This document shows, one piece after another, positions 63,122-64,000 of a stretch of 64,000 nt of DNA (positions are counted from its first letter, which is position 1; every line of letters starts with the position of its first letter). This stretch comes from Pyruvatibacter mobilis (GTDB lineage: Bacteria > Pseudomonadota > Alphaproteobacteria > CGMCC-115125). The position numbers and the translations under genes were made by a program. The notes under the pieces are model-generated. The model was given only the letters and a program-made list of their open reading frames with translations, was not told where the DNA came from and searched no databases. The stretch spans positions 124,001 through 188,000 of the forward strand of contig NZ_CP051630.1 in NCBI RefSeq assembly GCF_012848855.1. The letters are read 5' to 3'.

Positions 63122-64000
63122 ATGGCCGGAACAGGCAGCAGGCGTGGCAGGTTACGCGGCGCGGGCAGCCATCTGGCCGACGCCTTCCTCGAGATGCTGG
63201 TCGCTGAACGGGGAGCGGCCGCCAATACGCTGACCGCCTATGCCCACGATCTCAATGAGTTCTCAGAGTTCATTGCACCGACCGGATTGGATGAGGCGGA
63301 CGCAGGCCAGATAAGGGCCTATCTCGCCTCCCTCGCGGCGCGGGACTTGTCGCCACGCACGCAGGCGCGGCGGCTTTCGGCACTCAAGCAGTTTCACCGT
63401 TTTCTTCTGGGGGAGGGGCATCGGGCGGATGACCCGACGCAGGCGGTGGACGCCCCCCGGCTTGGCCGTCCTTTGCCACGTGACCTGAGCATGGAAGACG
63501 TGTCGCGTCTGCTGGAGACGGCGCGACAGGCAACGGCGATTGAGGATGGTCCGCGGCGCGGCAAGGCCCTGCGCCTGCTGGCGCTCGTGGAGGTACTCTA
63601 TGCGTCAGGCATGCGTGTCAGCGAATTGGTTAGCTTGCCTCTCTCCGTAGCGCGGGCGAATGACAGGGTTTTGCTGGTACGCGGCAAGGGCAGCAAGGAA
63701 CGGCTTGTGCCGCTTACCCCTGCGGCTTTCGATGCAATCCAAGACTGGCTGCCGGCGCGGGCATTGGCTCTATCCGCCCGCCGCCAGGAGAGCCGCTGGC
63801 TGTTTCCGGGGACAGACCCTGAGCACCACATGACCCGTCAGCGGCTTGGCCAGATGCTGAAGGACCTCGCCGTTGAAGCGGGCGTGGATGTGACCATCGT
63901 CAAGCCGCATGCCTTGCGGCATGCCTTCGCAACTCATCTTCTGGCGAATGGCGCGGATTTGAGGTCGGTCCAGCAGATGCTGGGACATTCGGACATCTCA
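63122..64000 (+). CDS. xerD: Tyrosine recombinase XerD (3' partial)
   Basis: At least 293 residues, cut by the window end. With XerC it resolves chromosome dimers at dif. The N-terminal SAM-like DNA-binding domain (FLEMLVAERGAAANTLTAYAHDLNEF) and the catalytic domain with Arg in YASGMRVSELVSLP, Lys in RGKGSKERLVPL, His-x-x-Arg in KPHALRHAFATHL and the LGHSDIS box are present; the nucleophile Tyr lies just past base 64000. The start at 63122 was chosen because the nearby ATG at 63102 meets a stop after six codons. XerD rather than XerC is favoured by context and sequence. Confidence 0.93.
   Translation, partial: MAGTGSRRGRLRGAGSHLADAFLEMLVAERGAAANTLTAYAHDLNEFSEFIAPTGLDEADAGQIRAYLASLAARDLSPRTQARRLSALKQFHRFLLGEGHRADDPTQAVDAPRLGRPLPRDLSMEDVSRLLETARQATAIEDGPRRGKALRLLALVEVLYASGMRVSELVSLPLSVARANDRVLLVRGKGSKERLVPLTPAAFDAIQDWLPARALALSARRQESRWLFPGTDPEHHMTRQRLGQMLKDLAVEAGVDVTIVKPHALRHAFATHLLANGADLRSVQQMLGHSDIS

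Overview
The window is a chromosomal segment of a high-GC alphaproteobacterium. The evidence is gene content and order: an SUV3-like helicase, an S4 protein, the ferredoxin fdxA, carD and rpoH in one block; rpmB, a DUF3108 group, a phytase-like protein, cobT, cobS, a J-domain protein and bolA in another; and a corC-aroB-aroK block followed by xerD. The large number of acyl-CoA ligases, acyl-CoA dehydrogenases and hydrolases suggests a lipid- or hydrocarbon-using marine or soil lineage such as the Parvibaculum relatives. That placement is inference. I see no phage, insertion sequence, CRISPR array or plasmid gene.

Region 1 (1-27.4 kb) is a catabolic accessory region. It holds a 5'-truncated FATP-type acyl-CoA synthetase, a luciferase-like flavin monooxygenase, a TetR regulator divergent from a zinc alcohol dehydrogenase, a GST-like protein, a metallo-beta-lactamase-fold protein between two carboxymuconolactone-decarboxylase-like proteins, an AMP-forming acyl-CoA ligase, a feruloyl-CoA-synthase-like ligase and an HSL esterase. 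A glycerolipid operon follows (HCCA-isomerase-like, glpD, lipid kinase, alkyl-DHAP-synthase-like). After that come a tandem pair of alpha/beta hydrolases, then SDR, acyl-CoA dehydrogenase, enoyl-CoA hydratase, PilZ and TTC38-like genes. Together these could activate, oxidise and hydrolyse hydrophobic acids and esters, but the substrate cannot be read from the sequence.

Region 2 (27.4-37.4 kb) is mixed transport and envelope: a bile-acid-symporter-type carrier, an MFS carrier, an AHL-lactonase-like enzyme, two exported proteins, tRNA-Arg(CCT), a PagL-like outer-membrane deacylase, and a nuclease lipoprotein overlapping an M48 protease. It also holds the most unusual gene of the window, an HSL-type alpha/beta-hydrolase domain with a degraded active site fused to a LuxR-type helix-turn-helix (32613-34208). 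I interpret this as a ligand-sensing transcription factor that evolved from an esterase.

Region 3 (37.4-64 kb) is largely conserved core: rpoH, carD, fdxA, S4 protein, helicase, an acyl-CoA dehydrogenase, an orphan hybrid-input histidine kinase, three consecutive DUF3108 exported proteins, rpmB with a clear sigma70-type promoter and terminator, cobST, a J-domain protein, bolA, corC, aroB, aroK, a small membrane protein overlapping a large exported protein, and xerD cut off by the window end.
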